Shown piece by piece: positions 7,990 to 15,517 of a DNA stretch of 64,000 nt. A program made the translations under genes and the position numbers. Within the stretch, counting starts at the first letter, position 1. Each line of letters starts with the position of its first letter. Where the stretch lies: the NCBI RefSeq assembly GCF_900099925.1, contig NZ_FNDE01000003.1:1-64000 (forward strand). Direction: 5' to 3'. Below the pieces are notes generated by a model. The model saw nothing but the letters and a program-made list of their open reading frames with translations, had not been told where the DNA came from and made no database searches. This DNA is from Aneurinibacillus thermoaerophilus (GTDB taxonomy: Bacteria > Bacillota > Bacilli > Aneurinibacillales > Aneurinibacillaceae).

Positions 7990-8528
7990 ATCGTTCTCTC
8001 CTCTAAAGTTTTATAAGCTATGCATCTAGTTTTGCTGATCAAGCAAACAAACCGCACTTTTTAACTATTAGTTTACCGTAGCTAAATAATAGAGTTTACT
8101 TTTATCCACCTCCCTAGTATCCATCCGCAAGTTAACTAAATAGTAGGTAATTTATCTGGAATTTTAAACAATAAATATATAATTTTAACATTTTATACAA
8201 ATATTGATGTTGTTGCGAAACTAATATAAAAATCCAACTTTGCCCGCCTTTTCGCGGGTGGTACCTCTGAAAGCCCAACAGTAAAACCCCAGTAAGAATG
8301 AGAGCGTTCAAGAAGTACACTTCCGTAAGAAAACAACACTAAAGTAGGATTGAAGCAAGAAGCATGTAAGCAGTACTTTGCGTGGGATTCTCGGTCTTCC
8401 TGTTCGATAAGCAGGCTCTATATATAAAAGCAACTTTCTGATGTTCGTGCATATAATACAACACTAGATCATTGCATAGTATTATAGAGGGAAAACTTTT
8501 TATACCATAAAGAAAGGATTGAATCTCC
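7990..8528. other. Gene-poor region with an orphan T-box-like core
   Basis: No convincing gene. The leftward part must contain the former trpS promoter. At 8256-8265 the plus strand reads GGGTGGTACC, the T-box core, inside a small GC hairpin (about 8242-8261). There is no following terminator hairpin and no aminoacyl-tRNA or amino-acid gene downstream, so an intact T-box riboswitch is not supported. A TATAAT-like box lies near 8452-8458, 70 bp before the next gene, without a clear -35. Confidence 0.4.
8256..8265 (+). promoter_or_regulatory. T-box-like core sequence, probably a remnant
   Basis: Ten of ten bases of the T-box core (GGGTGGTACC). The normal CGCG after it is replaced by TCTG and no antiterminator/terminator pair follows. 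I regard it as a chance match or relic of a lost leader. Confidence 0.25.
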
Positions 8529-8789
8529 ATGCAATTTGCCGAAAACATTAAAAAATTGTTAAACGGAGAAAAGAAAGTTGAAGAAATTCAAGTGAAATTC
8601 AAGAACGGTAAAGAAAAAAAATACGACCTAGAGGAATCGTCAGAAGACACGATTAAAAGTATGTTTGCTGAAGTTGATTGGACTGAAGTAGCAGAAGTAG
8701 ACGTCGAATTCGAAGATGGAGATAAAGTGGAGTTGGAATTGGAAGAATCTGAAGATGAGGCAGACGAAGAGGAAGAGGAAGACAAATAA
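8529..8789 (+). CDS. Small highly acidic protein (86 aa)
   Basis: Lys-rich first 40 residues are followed by an increasingly acidic second half ending in a near-continuous Glu/Asp run of about 20 residues, so the net charge is strongly negative. No signal peptide, Cys or membrane span. The first 65 residues could form a small beta/alpha domain with repeated Val-Glu-x-Phe-x-x-Gly strands (two similar strands near residues 20-32 and 56-70). AAAGGA lies about 12 bases before the ATG, and a good terminator follows immediately. Monocistronic. Family not recognised; acidic tails of this kind are seen in chaperone-like or nucleic-acid-mimicking proteins, but that is only an analogy. Confidence 0.65.
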   Translation: MQFAENIKKLLNGEKKVEEIQVKFKNGKEKKYDLEESSEDTIKSMFAEVDWTEVAEVDVEFEDGDKVELELEESEDEADEEEEEDK

Positions 8790-8793
8790 TATC

Positions 8794-8829
8794 AAAAGAG
8801 GGGGCTCCGAAATAACGGGCACCCTCTTC
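8794..8829 (+). terminator. Intrinsic terminator of the acidic-protein gene
   Basis: GC-rich stem of about 12 bp with one mismatch, 8-base loop, then CTTCTATT. Starts 5 bases after the stop codon. Confidence 0.75.
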
Positions 8830-8932
8830 TATTCATCTATGTTTAAAAAAGGATGAAGCTAATCAACGTCCGATAACATGAATGATAGTAAACCCATCAA
8901 TAACAAAATCCCCGAATTCGGTTAAAATCATC

Positions 8933-8953
8933 AAATGTTAAAAATTAACATTT
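8933..8953. repeat. Perfect 9-bp dyad, operator-like
   Basis: AAATGTTAA and its reverse complement separated by AAA, 150 bp upstream of the secreted-protein gene at 9104. AT-rich dyads of this size often bind dimeric regulators; no regulator gene is adjacent. Confidence 0.4.
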
Positions 8954-9103
8954 AGCTTTCGCAAAGCTCTCACATAAAACATAAGGAACGTTCTCAAAAT
9001 ATAGATGTATTACGGCTGTTACTCATCCAACTATTTATCATATGAAGTGAATAAGCAACATCTGTGAAACGTTCTTTCAAATATTATGCTAAGGTGAGAG
9101 TCA

Positions 9104-9712
9104 ATGAAACAATTATGTAAGCATTTTGTTTGTATCTTTTTGCTTTTGGGATGTGATCTACCCGCAACGGCCCAATATAATATGATTCCAAAATTTATTA
9201 TCAACAGTCAACCTACAACAAACGTAAAAGAGTTGATAAATAGTTCAACCATCATCGCCTTCGGAAAGTTCGATGCCGCGAACCAGAAGCAGCCAACAGG
9301 AAAACGGGTTGAAGGTGGTGAATTGGTCAATTTTGTGCAGAGTTTTCATGTAAAAAAATTTTTGAAAGGAACTGGCCCGCGCTCGATTCGTGTCTTATCG
9401 ACCGGGATTGAACCGCTCCCTGATCCCTCGCATCCTCTAAATAAAGTTTATCCAGGTCCGATGGCAGAAGGAGAATACGTATGTTTTCTTACATCCGTTG
9501 CAGGAACTCATTTATACACGATCATTGGAGGCTGGCAGGGAGTATATCCCGTCCATGAAGGAAAAGTAATTTCCCTAGAACAATCAGGATATTCGGAATT
9601 CAATCAGTTAACTCTACAAGAATTAGAAAAGAAAATTCAAGCGGCGGTATTCATCGAGCGACCATACACCTTCCGACCCGTTGACTTTTTGCATCATGTG
9701 CCGCGCACCTGA
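9104..9712 (+). CDS. Exported hypothetical protein, probably with an altered C-terminus (202 aa)
   Basis: N-terminus is basic then hydrophobic for 14 residues with a Leu-Leu-Leu-Gly-Cys motif at about 14-18, followed by Pro-Ala-Thr-Ala-Gln; it could be a lipoprotein signal (Cys18) or a type I site after Ala. The mature part has beta-type strands and a Gly-Gly-Trp-Gln-Gly motif. The GTGAG ribosome site lies 7 bases upstream. The last about 20 codons run antisense through the glgB remnant, which suggests that the original 3' end was replaced in a rearrangement near 9640. No family recognised. Confidence 0.55.
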   Translation: MKQLCKHFVCIFLLLGCDLPATAQYNMIPKFIINSQPTTNVKELINSSTIIAFGKFDAANQKQPTGKRVEGGELVNFVQSFHVKKFLKGTGPRSIRVLSTGIEPLPDPSHPLNKVYPGPMAEGEYVCFLTSVAGTHLYTIIGGWQGVYPVHEGKVISLEQSGYSEFNQLTLQELEKKIQAAVFIERPYTFRPVDFLHHVPRT

Positions 9713-9882
9713 CCAGCCATAAAATCGCCCACGACGCTGACCTGCTTTGCGCGCGGTGCCCATACGGCAAATCGCACACCTGCCTTGTTTTGTTCGCAGC
9801 ACAGATGCGCACCAAACACCCGGTAACCGCGAAATAAGCTGCCTTCGTGAAACAAATATAAATCCCATCCATCCGAATGCAT
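9645..9882 (-). pseudogene. glgB: Remnant of 1,4-alpha-glucan branching enzyme N-terminus
   Basis: From an ATG at 9882 with GGGGAGA upstream, the frame reads Leu-Tyr-Leu-Phe-His-Glu-Gly-Ser, then [11 protein letters not shown] and Val-Val-Gly-Asp-Phe, the N-terminal E-set domain of GlgB. A frameshift near 9715 is followed in another frame by Trp-Ser-Gly-Ala-Arg-His-Met-Met and Gly-Val-Trp-Ser. After about 75 residues homology ends where the 9104-9712 ORF ends on the opposite strand. An intact GlgB is about 640 aa. No other glycogen gene is in the window. Confidence 0.7.
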
Positions 9883-10113
9883 GACGTCTCCCCCTGCGCT
9901 TTTTATCGCTTTGGAATGCTTTTTGCTTCTATCATGAATTATTTAATAATTTCGATAACAAAAGAAACCTTCCTGCCTAATTTCAAAAAAAACCACTCAC
10001 ATAATACATAGGACGTCATTCATGCAAAAGAAGCCGTCGTTAATCTACGGCTTCAAAACATCACCCAAAGCAAAGAAATGATTGAAAAAGAGGTACCGGA
10101 AATATAAAAGCAA
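9883..10113. other. Intergenic region with a short coding-like fragment
   Basis: A plus-strand frame 10012-10107 is open for 31 codons and reads like the amphipathic helical end of a protein, with no start codon; probably a gene fossil of unknown origin. Inside it an 8-bp inverted repeat (about 10032-10056) forms a hairpin without a T run. Confidence 0.3.
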
Positions 10114-10455
10114 TCATTCGTGAAATCCTGACTCTGCGTTCACGTTAACCAAGCGGGCTTCTCGCAGATCGCGGATACTGACTCGTCCCGTGCGATTCGT
10201 ATCCAAAAATTTGACCCTGGCGTCTACAGGCATTCCGGTTTCATCCTGTATAAACCCGATGACAATACAGTGCCGGCCCCGATGCTTCTTTTTTAACGCG
10301 TTAAGCGGTTGCACTACATACTCTTTGCCCAACTCGATTTTTATCGCATGATATTTTTCATCGTTAACGTATGTATTTACCATGCAGGCTGTTATCCTTC
10401 CCCGCCGGTCCGTAAAATAATCAACGTAACTCGATGTCAACGTACGTTCCCTCAC
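10114..10455 (-). CDS. Hypothetical protein (113 aa)
   Basis: Starts at GTG 10455 with a weak AGGTAG 4 bases upstream; a TTG six codons later is an alternative. The sequence is a small beta-rich soluble protein with many basic residues: Lys-Lys-Lys-His-Arg-Gly-Arg-His around residue 55-62, then Cys-Ile-Val-Ile-Gly-Phe and a Phe-Leu-Asp-Thr-Asn-Arg-Thr-Gly-Arg-Val strand near residues 83-92, resembling a small SH3/OB-like barrel. No signal or membrane span. It stands alone. Family not recognised. Confidence 0.5.
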   Translation of the reverse strand: MRERTLTSSYVDYFTDRRGRITACMVNTYVNDEKYHAIKIELGKEYVVQPLNALKKKHRGRHCIVIGFIQDETGMPVDARVKFLDTNRTGRVSIRDLREARLVNVNAESGFHE

Positions 10456-10583
10456 TCTCTACCTGTATGATTCTTTATACCTAATTAAAAATCTTAGGTA
10501 ATTCATAAGTCCATAATATCTTATTTTTCTCTTCGAATTCCATATCTTTTTACACTGTATAAACGTTCCAAAGTACATATAAA

Positions 10584-10608
10584 CAAAAAAGAACCCTTAG
10601 AAGGGCTC
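10584..10608 (-). terminator. Intrinsic terminator
   Basis: Read on the minus strand: 8-bp stem, tiny loop and six T, just after the 74-aa gene. Confidence 0.7.
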
Positions 10609-10630
10609 AGGTAAAGTACAGGAGGGAACG

Positions 10631-10855
10631 CTACGTCAAAGTTTCAAAGCGGCCAACGATTTCTCCGCTTTCGTAACTTTTTAGCGCATCATGATATGTC
10701 ACCAGATTGTTATCTTTCAAAAATGCCGCGAATTCAGAGGAAGAAAGACGGCCAATAAGCGCGTCATCCTGAAGGGAAAACGAGAAGCGCCCACCTTTTA
10801 CAGCGCCAAAATACATAATATGCGAACAAGCAGGTTGCAATTTGACTTCAATCAT
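10631..10855 (-). CDS. Hypothetical protein (74 aa)
   Basis: ATG 10855 is preceded by AAGGAGGGG at 6-7 bases, a very strong ribosome site, and the gene ends in its own terminator. Small soluble protein: an N-terminal beta strand, a Cys at 10, Gly-Gly-Arg-Phe-Ser-Phe, and a C-terminal helix with Tyr-His-Asp-Ala-Leu-Lys-Ser-Tyr. No known family recognised. It is divided from the lipoprotein gene to its right by only 64 bp on the same strand, so the two may share a promoter. Confidence 0.6.
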   Translation of the reverse strand: MIEVKLQPACSHIMYFGAVKGGRFSFSLQDDALIGRLSSSEFAAFLKDNNLVTYHDALKSYESGEIVGRFETLT

Positions 10856-10919
10856 AAAAGAGCCCCTCCTTGTCCCGTATTTTTCCCTAATAGCTATTAA
10901 ATATACGGGAAGGAAGGGC

Positions 10920-11324
10920 CTATGCTTTGCGTATGAATTTGAGCGTAAACATTTCTTTGCGGTTCGGGCTCCACTCCACGGTTAGCGTAAATGTATCCCT
11001 TTCGCCTGCAAGCTTGCATCCTTGGCATACGATGCGGCGGGTGATGGCACTTTTATTGTTCATATTATCTTCGCTGCCCTTGATTTCCCGCGGTACCCCC
11101 GCAAGCGTGTAGCTTACATCATAGACAGAATCAATGTCAGGCGATTTGTATGACAGGCGAAGCACCTGCGTTTCTTTGTCTGAACCTGGGGTGTGAATGG
11201 CCGTAAGCATCGCTTTCCAATTCTTGGATTCACCTAAGTATACCATTTTTTCCTGCCGCTCCGTACATCCAGCCGCTACAAGTGCTATAAGCAAAAAGCA
11301 GCAGATCCAGATCCGCTGTTTCAT
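10920..11324 (-). CDS. Lipoprotein (134 aa)
   Basis: Classic lipoprotein signal: Met-Lys-Gln-Arg, about 14 hydrophobic residues and a Val-Ala-Ala-Gly-Cys lipobox with Cys20 as the lipidated residue. The mature 115 residues look beta-rich (immunoglobulin-like) with a Cys-Gln-Gly-Cys pair about residues 100-103 that may form a disulfide or bind a metal. It should be anchored on the outer face of the membrane. No family name can be given. It lies downstream of the aspartokinase and the small ORF at 11350 on the same strand. Confidence 0.65.
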   Translation of the reverse strand: MKQRIWICCFLLIALVAAGCTERQEKMVYLGESKNWKAMLTAIHTPGSDKETQVLRLSYKSPDIDSVYDVSYTLAGVPREIKGSEDNMNNKSAITRRIVCQGCKLAGERDTFTLTVEWSPNRKEMFTLKFIRKA

Positions 11325-11349
11325 CTTCTACCCCCGTTCCCCGTTTGTC

Positions 11350-11508
11350 TCACAAACTCATTACTTCTCGCACGAGCTTGATATTTTGTGCGCCTTCCTT
11401 CTTTTTTTCGACGGCAAACGCTTTTGCTTCGTCCAAGGTAGAGAATGCTTCGACCTTTTTGTACAGGAACCCAAAATCCGTTATCGCATCGTAAATGACC
11501 ATATACAT
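11350..11508 (-). CDS. Small hypothetical protein (52 aa from ATG; perhaps 67 aa)
   Basis: A coding-like minus-strand frame ends at 11350. The first ATG (11508) has no ribosome site. A perfect AAGGAGG (about 11563-11569) sits 7 bases before an in-frame GTA codon (11551-11553), and codons 11553-11509 also look coding (Val-Glu-Pro-Ala-Arg-Phe-Asp-Leu-Val-Gly). The true gene may once have begun there with GTG. The protein has a beta-strand start (Met-Val-Ile-Tyr-Asp-Ala), a Lys-Lys-Val-Glu-Ala-Phe strand and a C-terminal amphipathic helix rich in Lys. It follows the aspartokinase gene by about 40 bp and is probably co-transcribed. Confidence 0.5.
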   Translation of the reverse strand: MYMVIYDAITDFGFLYKKVEAFSTLDEAKAFAVEKKKEGAQNIKLVREVMSL

Positions 11509-11594
11509 ATCGATACGCGCAGGGCCGACTAGATCAAATCGTGCCGGCTCTACGCTTCCCCCTCCTTTTTATTCGATTTTTATGGCTAATCCGC

Positions 11595-12995
11595 TTATCG
11601 GTTCGTTACTGTTTCTTTTTCGAGTGCGTGCTTTTTTTCGGGGCCGCTTTGAAAAAACTCTTCATAAATGGCACGCACCGCTTTTTCCTCGTCTACCGCT
11701 TGCACACCGAACATCATGCTGACTTCGGAAGATCCTTGGTTAATCATCTCGATATTAACGTGTGCTCGCGCCAGCGCACCAGCCGCCCGTGCCGTCGTGC
11801 CAACATTGTGGCGCATGCCTTCGCCTACGACCATGATCATAGACAATCCGCGCTGCACGACGACATCATCTACAGCCAATTCCTTGCGAATACGCTCTAC
11901 CACGCGTTTCTCAATCTCTGCATCGAATCTATCTTCCTTCAAAATGACCGAGATATCGTCAATGCCGGACGGAATATGTTCGTACGACAGGTTTTCATCT
12001 TCGAGAATGTGCAGCAGCCGACGGCCAAACCCAATCTCACGGTTCATCAAATATTTACTGACGTAAATACTGACAAAACCGTCCGCGCTGGCAATGCCAA
12101 CCACAGGATTCCCATTCGGCTCACGCTCAAACACGATCATTGTGCCCCGAGCTGAGGGATTGTTTGTATTTTTAATACAAACAGGGATACCCGCGCGAAA
12201 AGCCGGGATTAGCGCTTCGTCATGGAACACGGAGAAGCCAGCGTATGACAATTCCCGCATTTCACGGTACGTAAGTTTTTCAATCGGTTGCGGATTTTTT
12301 ACCATGTTCGGATTGGCGGAAAATACGGAATCCACATCCGTGAAGTTCTCGTACAAATCCGCCTTGACGGCCGCGGCCAAAATTGAGCCAGTAATATCCG
12401 AGCCGCCGCGTGAGAATGTCACTAGTTCTCCGGCCGGAGAATATCCGAAAAAGCCCGGAAAAATAAGAATACCTTCCCGTTCCCGGAGCGTGCGCAAATA
12501 TTCGTACGATTCCGGGAGCACTTGAGCATTGCCGTGCTCATCGCTGACCAAAAGCCCCGCCTCTTTCGGGTTGACATAGCTGGCCGCAACGCCTTTGCTT
12601 TGCAGATAGCGTGCTACAACTTTGGCGTTGTTGTCTTCCCCGCTCGCTTTCAGGGCATCCATAAACATCTCAGGTCGGCTGCGATCCAATTTTAAGCGTT
12701 CGCGCAGATCCGCTTCGATTACATCCACAATCTCTTCTGACAATTCAAGACCTCGGGCGATTTCTCGATAACGCTCCACTACTGCCGCCAATTCCGCCTC
12801 CGCTTCGCCTTCCGCTAAATACCTCTCCGCCAAGGCGATAAGCAAATCGGTTACTTTCGTGTCATTTCTATCTCTTTTTCCTGGCGCGGATACGACGATA
12901 ATTTTCCGATCCGGATCCGCAAGCACAATATCGCACACTTTTCTAATTTGTTCGGCATTCGCTAAAGACGTACCTCCGAACTTTGCTACTTTCAT
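11595..12995 (-). CDS. thrD: Aspartate kinase, class III type (466 aa)
   Basis: Phosphorylates L-aspartate with ATP, the first step to lysine, threonine, methionine and diaminopimelate. The N-terminus Val-Ala-Lys-Phe-Gly-Gly-Thr-Ser is the kinase signature, followed by Val-Val-Ser-Ala-Pro-Gly-Lys; a Phe-Ser-Arg-Gly-Gly-Ser-Asp-Ile-Thr-Gly motif lies near residue 190-200. The C-terminal 150 residues form the two ACT domains used for amino-acid feedback. Length and N-terminus fit the monofunctional YclM/ThrD isozyme of Bacillus rather than the alpha/beta LysC type with an internal start. No lysine riboswitch is seen upstream, unlike lysP at 49 kb, so the effector is more likely threonine, but this is inference. 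Confidence 0.9.
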   Translation of the reverse strand: MKVAKFGGTSLANAEQIRKVCDIVLADPDRKIIVVSAPGKRDRNDTKVTDLLIALAERYLAEGEAEAELAAVVERYREIARGLELSEEIVDVIEADLRERLKLDRSRPEMFMDALKASGEDNNAKVVARYLQSKGVAASYVNPKEAGLLVSDEHGNAQVLPESYEYLRTLREREGILIFPGFFGYSPAGELVTFSRGGSDITGSILAAAVKADLYENFTDVDSVFSANPNMVKNPQPIEKLTYREMRELSYAGFSVFHDEALIPAFRAGIPVCIKNTNNPSARGTMIVFEREPNGNPVVGIASADGFVSIYVSKYLMNREIGFGRRLLHILEDENLSYEHIPSGIDDISVILKEDRFDAEIEKRVVERIRKELAVDDVVVQRGLSMIMVVGEGMRHNVGTTARAAGALARAHVNIEMINQGSSEVSMMFGVQAVDEEKAVRAIYEEFFQSGPEKKHALEKETVTNR

Positions 12996-13100
12996 TTCTT
13001 AATCCCCCACTTCTGTCGTCCATCACTGTCACAATACGACTTTTTCTATATTTCCGAATACTCATATCTTATACTAAAATATCTGAACATGCCAGTTTTT

Positions 13101-13255
13101 TCACAGTTGCTTGCGGCTTACGATAAATTCTCCGCGCAACGCCTGCCCGGCTAGCGCGTCCGCCTCATTGTTCGACTCTATGGATTGAGCGGCTTCGTTT
13201 TTCCGAATGCAGTACGACCTGCCGCTTTGTATGTCCATTCAATGCTGACCTTCAT
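13101..13255 (-). pseudogene. Remnant of an RNase H-like (YpeP-type) gene
   Basis: From an ATG at 13255 with a good AGGAGGAAAG upstream, the frame begins Met-Lys-Val-Ser-Ile-Glu-Trp-Thr-Tyr-Lys, the typical start of Bacillus YpeP-like RNase HI family proteins. After about 25 codons it stops. In another frame the DNA continues as Arg-Lys-Asn-Glu, then Asn-Asn-Glu-Ala-Asp-Ala-Leu-Ala-Gly-Gln-Ala-Leu, the C-terminal RNase H motif with the last active-site Asp, and ends at 13101. About 150 central residues are deleted, so only both ends remain. Confidence 0.6.
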
Positions 13256-13296
13256 GCCGCGCTTTCCTCCTGTTCACTTCATGGCTTGAAACTACG

Positions 13297-13329
13297 AAAA
13301 AATCCCGTCCGAATCGGCGGGATTTTTTA
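13297..13329. terminator. Bidirectional intrinsic terminator
   Basis: AAAAAATCCCG and its reverse complement around a 10-base centre. It ends the 212-aa gene on the minus strand, 5 bases after its stop. Confidence 0.8.
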
Positions 13330-13333
13330 CTAC

Positions 13334-13972
13334 TTATTTTACGACACGCAAATACTGTTTGCGAATGTTTGCGAACCGTTTATATACTTCGGAAATTTCT
13401 TCAAGCACATCCCATGTAAAAATTTCATCCGCATCCTGCTCCACACGCACAATTTCTTTATCGGTCAGTGCCATAATGCAATGCTCAAATTCGTCGCTCT
13501 CCGCCTTATAATTGGCTTCACCTTCACGGTATCGAGCAAGAGCAACATATTTTTCTTCTCCGGGAACTTGAAGCAAATATACATCCTCGTTCATCACGAC
13601 CATAACCGGATTTCCGTCCAAATCGGGAAAATCTTTGGCAATGATAACAACGCCTGCGTTTTTCTCAAGAACCTCCCACTCGACGAAGCTTTCTGTAAGC
13701 TCTTTATCCATCGCTTGTTCGAACCGGCTGCGGAGCATTTCTTTAATGATGTCGCGCACTTCTTCCGCTTCCTCGCGGGTCGCAAAATACACTTCGTTTC
13801 CGTTCTCAACAAATCCTCCGTGCGCAAACGCGATATCTCGGTAGCTTGTGCCAAGCAATTTATCGATATGATCATTGCGAAGGAGTCCTTCTCTTGCATT
13901 AACCGATACGAGATAATATGTCACTTCTTTTAATGCATCGACATACCTGTTCACTTTGACCGTAATTTCCAT
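13334..13972 (-). CDS. Hypothetical protein (212 aa)
   Basis: Start 13972 is chosen because AGGAGG lies 7 bases upstream; the longer ORF (to 14131) runs through the terminator region of the eut cluster. The protein is soluble, acidic and helix-rich: a Val-Lys-Val-Asn-Arg-Tyr start, an Arg-Glu-Glu-Ala-Glu-Glu-Val-Arg helix around residue 65-75, and a C-terminal Glu-Val-Tyr-Lys-Arg-Phe-Ala-Asn-Ile-Arg-Lys tail. No Cys cluster, Walker motif, signal or membrane span. Not recognised. It is directly downstream of eutH, but the strong terminator between them argues that it is a separate unit. Confidence 0.65.
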   Translation of the reverse strand: MEITVKVNRYVDALKEVTYYLVSVNAREGLLRNDHIDKLLGTSYRDIAFAHGGFVENGNEVYFATREEAEEVRDIIKEMLRSRFEQAMDKELTESFVEWEVLEKNAGVVIIAKDFPDLDGNPVMVVMNEDVYLLQVPGEEKYVALARYREGEANYKAESDEFEHCIMALTDKEIVRVEQDADEIFTWDVLEEISEVYKRFANIRKQYLRVVK

Positions 13973-14085
13973 CCATAAACCTCCTAAAAAATGCCGCATT
14001 GTACAACGCATCCAAAAATAACTTACATTGCATTTTACCATTTTCTGCGCCACTGTTTCAAATGCCTGGTTCCGCAAATGCCACA

Positions 14086-14152
14086 GAAAAATCAGCAAGC
14101 ACGCTCCCTTTTTCCGTCTTGCCGGAAACATGTGGGAAGCGGCTTGCTGATT
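14086..14152 (-). terminator. Terminator of the eut cluster
   Basis: Read on the minus strand: long arms (about 20 paired bases, GCAAGC/GCTTGC core) with an inner hairpin, then five T. Lies about 25 bases after the eutH stop. Confidence 0.8.
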
Positions 14153-14175
14153 CTTTCACACCAATATACAAAATG

Positions 14176-15477
14176 TTAGAGCCCGCTTAGCTTCGGATCA
14201 TATGGTTGCTCGTCGCCTTCAAGTGGAACATCCACCCTGTCGCTCATCTCTTTGTATTCATGTTCTCCAATCACACCAAGGGCGCGATCCTGTTCTTCCA
14301 GTTCCAGCGCCTTCGGTACAGAAAGCCAGTACGCAAGTGCGATCGCAATGATCCCTGCGCCGATTTTGCCCAACATAATCGGTAGAATTAGTGTCGGCTG
14401 AAAGTTGGCGGTAAAGGACAGATGATCGCCAAACAAAAATGCTGCACATACTGCGAATGAAATATTCACCACTTTATCTTTCGGCGGCATTGATTTTACA
14501 AGGCGGAACATCGCCAGAATGTTAGCGACGGTAGCAAGCAACCCGGCGCTGCCAATAGCGCTCAGGCCAAGCCGGCGTCCAACCGCCTCCAGCGGCCTTG
14601 CCCCATATTTCCGGAGCATATAAACGAGCGGAAAAGCGCCCGCTAACATAATACCAATATAACCGGCAACTTCAAGACCACGCACCTGGTTTTCCGCATC
14701 CGCGATAATCGGATCAAAGCCCCAGCTGCCAAGCAGCTTCGTAAATACGCCCGTAAAATATTCAACGATAGAGAATACAAGCACAAGCTTAATAAATGCA
14801 TCCATAATCCGGCCGAACCAAATAAATCCCTTAATCATCATATCCGGTAAGAAACGTAAACCGAGCGCAATCAGCACAACGAAAATCACGAGCGGACCCA
14901 GATTGAGAAAAATCTGGCCAAAGCTCAGCGCAAGCTGATACGTTGCCTCGCCGTCCGTCGCAATTATCTTCCTCACTTTCGCATCGGACAAAACAATCAA
15001 AAGACTGGAAATAAATACACCGATAGGAACAGTCAAAATCCCTGACATCACTCCGAGCGCCATATATTTATGATCGCGCTTGTCCAACATAGCAAGTCCC
15101 ATCGGAATGGAAAATACGATCGTCGCGCCCGCCATATAGCCCGTGATCATCGCCATAATCCAGCTTTCCTTCGTCTCCGCCAGTTTCTCTGCCAATTGAT
15201 ATCCACCCATATCGACCGCGATAATGGAAGTAGCAGCAAGGGCCGGATCCGCACCCACCATATTATATAAAGGCCCAAATATGGCTTCGATGACCTGCGA
15301 CAAATAAGGAATCGCTGCCATAATGCCAGCAGATGGAACAAAAATATAGCCGATGGAATGCAGACCTTCCATAAATTCGCGGCCCAATCCTTTTTCGCTG
15401 TCACGAATGGCCGCAATCGCTCCGATAACTGCGGAAGCCATTAGCAAATAGATAACATACGTACCGAGTTGCGCCAC
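14176..15477 (-). CDS. eutH: EutH ethanolamine transporter (433 aa)
   Basis: Integral membrane protein with 10-11 hydrophobic segments over its whole length, followed by a hydrophilic cytoplasmic C-terminal tail of about 45 residues. The N-terminal half matches EutH: an Arg-Glu-Phe-x-Glu-Gly-Leu-x-Ser-Ile-Gly-Tyr-Ile-Phe-Val-Pro-x-Ala-Gly stretch and an Asp-Met-Gly-Gly-Tyr-Gln-Leu-Ala loop. EutH facilitates ethanolamine uptake when the amine is scarce or mostly protonated. It is the last gene of the cluster, 40 bp after the second eutC, and ends in a terminator. Length is normal for the family (about 400-420) plus the tail. Confidence 0.93.
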   Translation of the reverse strand: MAQLGTYVIYLLMASAVIGAIAAIRDSEKGLGREFMEGLHSIGYIFVPSAGIMAAIPYLSQVIEAIFGPLYNMVGADPALAATSIIAVDMGGYQLAEKLAETKESWIMAMITGYMAGATIVFSIPMGLAMLDKRDHKYMALGVMSGILTVPIGVFISSLLIVLSDAKVRKIIATDGEATYQLALSFGQIFLNLGPLVIFVVLIALGLRFLPDMMIKGFIWFGRIMDAFIKLVLVFSIVEYFTGVFTKLLGSWGFDPIIADAENQVRGLEVAGYIGIMLAGAFPLVYMLRKYGARPLEAVGRRLGLSAIGSAGLLATVANILAMFRLVKSMPPKDKVVNISFAVCAAFLFGDHLSFTANFQPTLILPIMLGKIGAGIIAIALAYWLSVPKALELEEQDRALGVIGEHEYKEMSDRVDVPLEGDEQPYDPKLSGL

Positions 15478-15517
15478 GTTAATCCCCCTTTATAAATAAA
15501 GCAATCCTCCCGATAGA

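Noticed and set aside
8588-8785. Ser-rich minus-strand ORF
   Set aside because: Antisense shadow of the Glu/Asp-rich gene; the Ser run is simply the complement of the acidic codons.
11541-12155. 204-codon plus-strand ORF opposite the aspartokinase
   Set aside because: Antisense shadow of a well conserved gene; no domain features.
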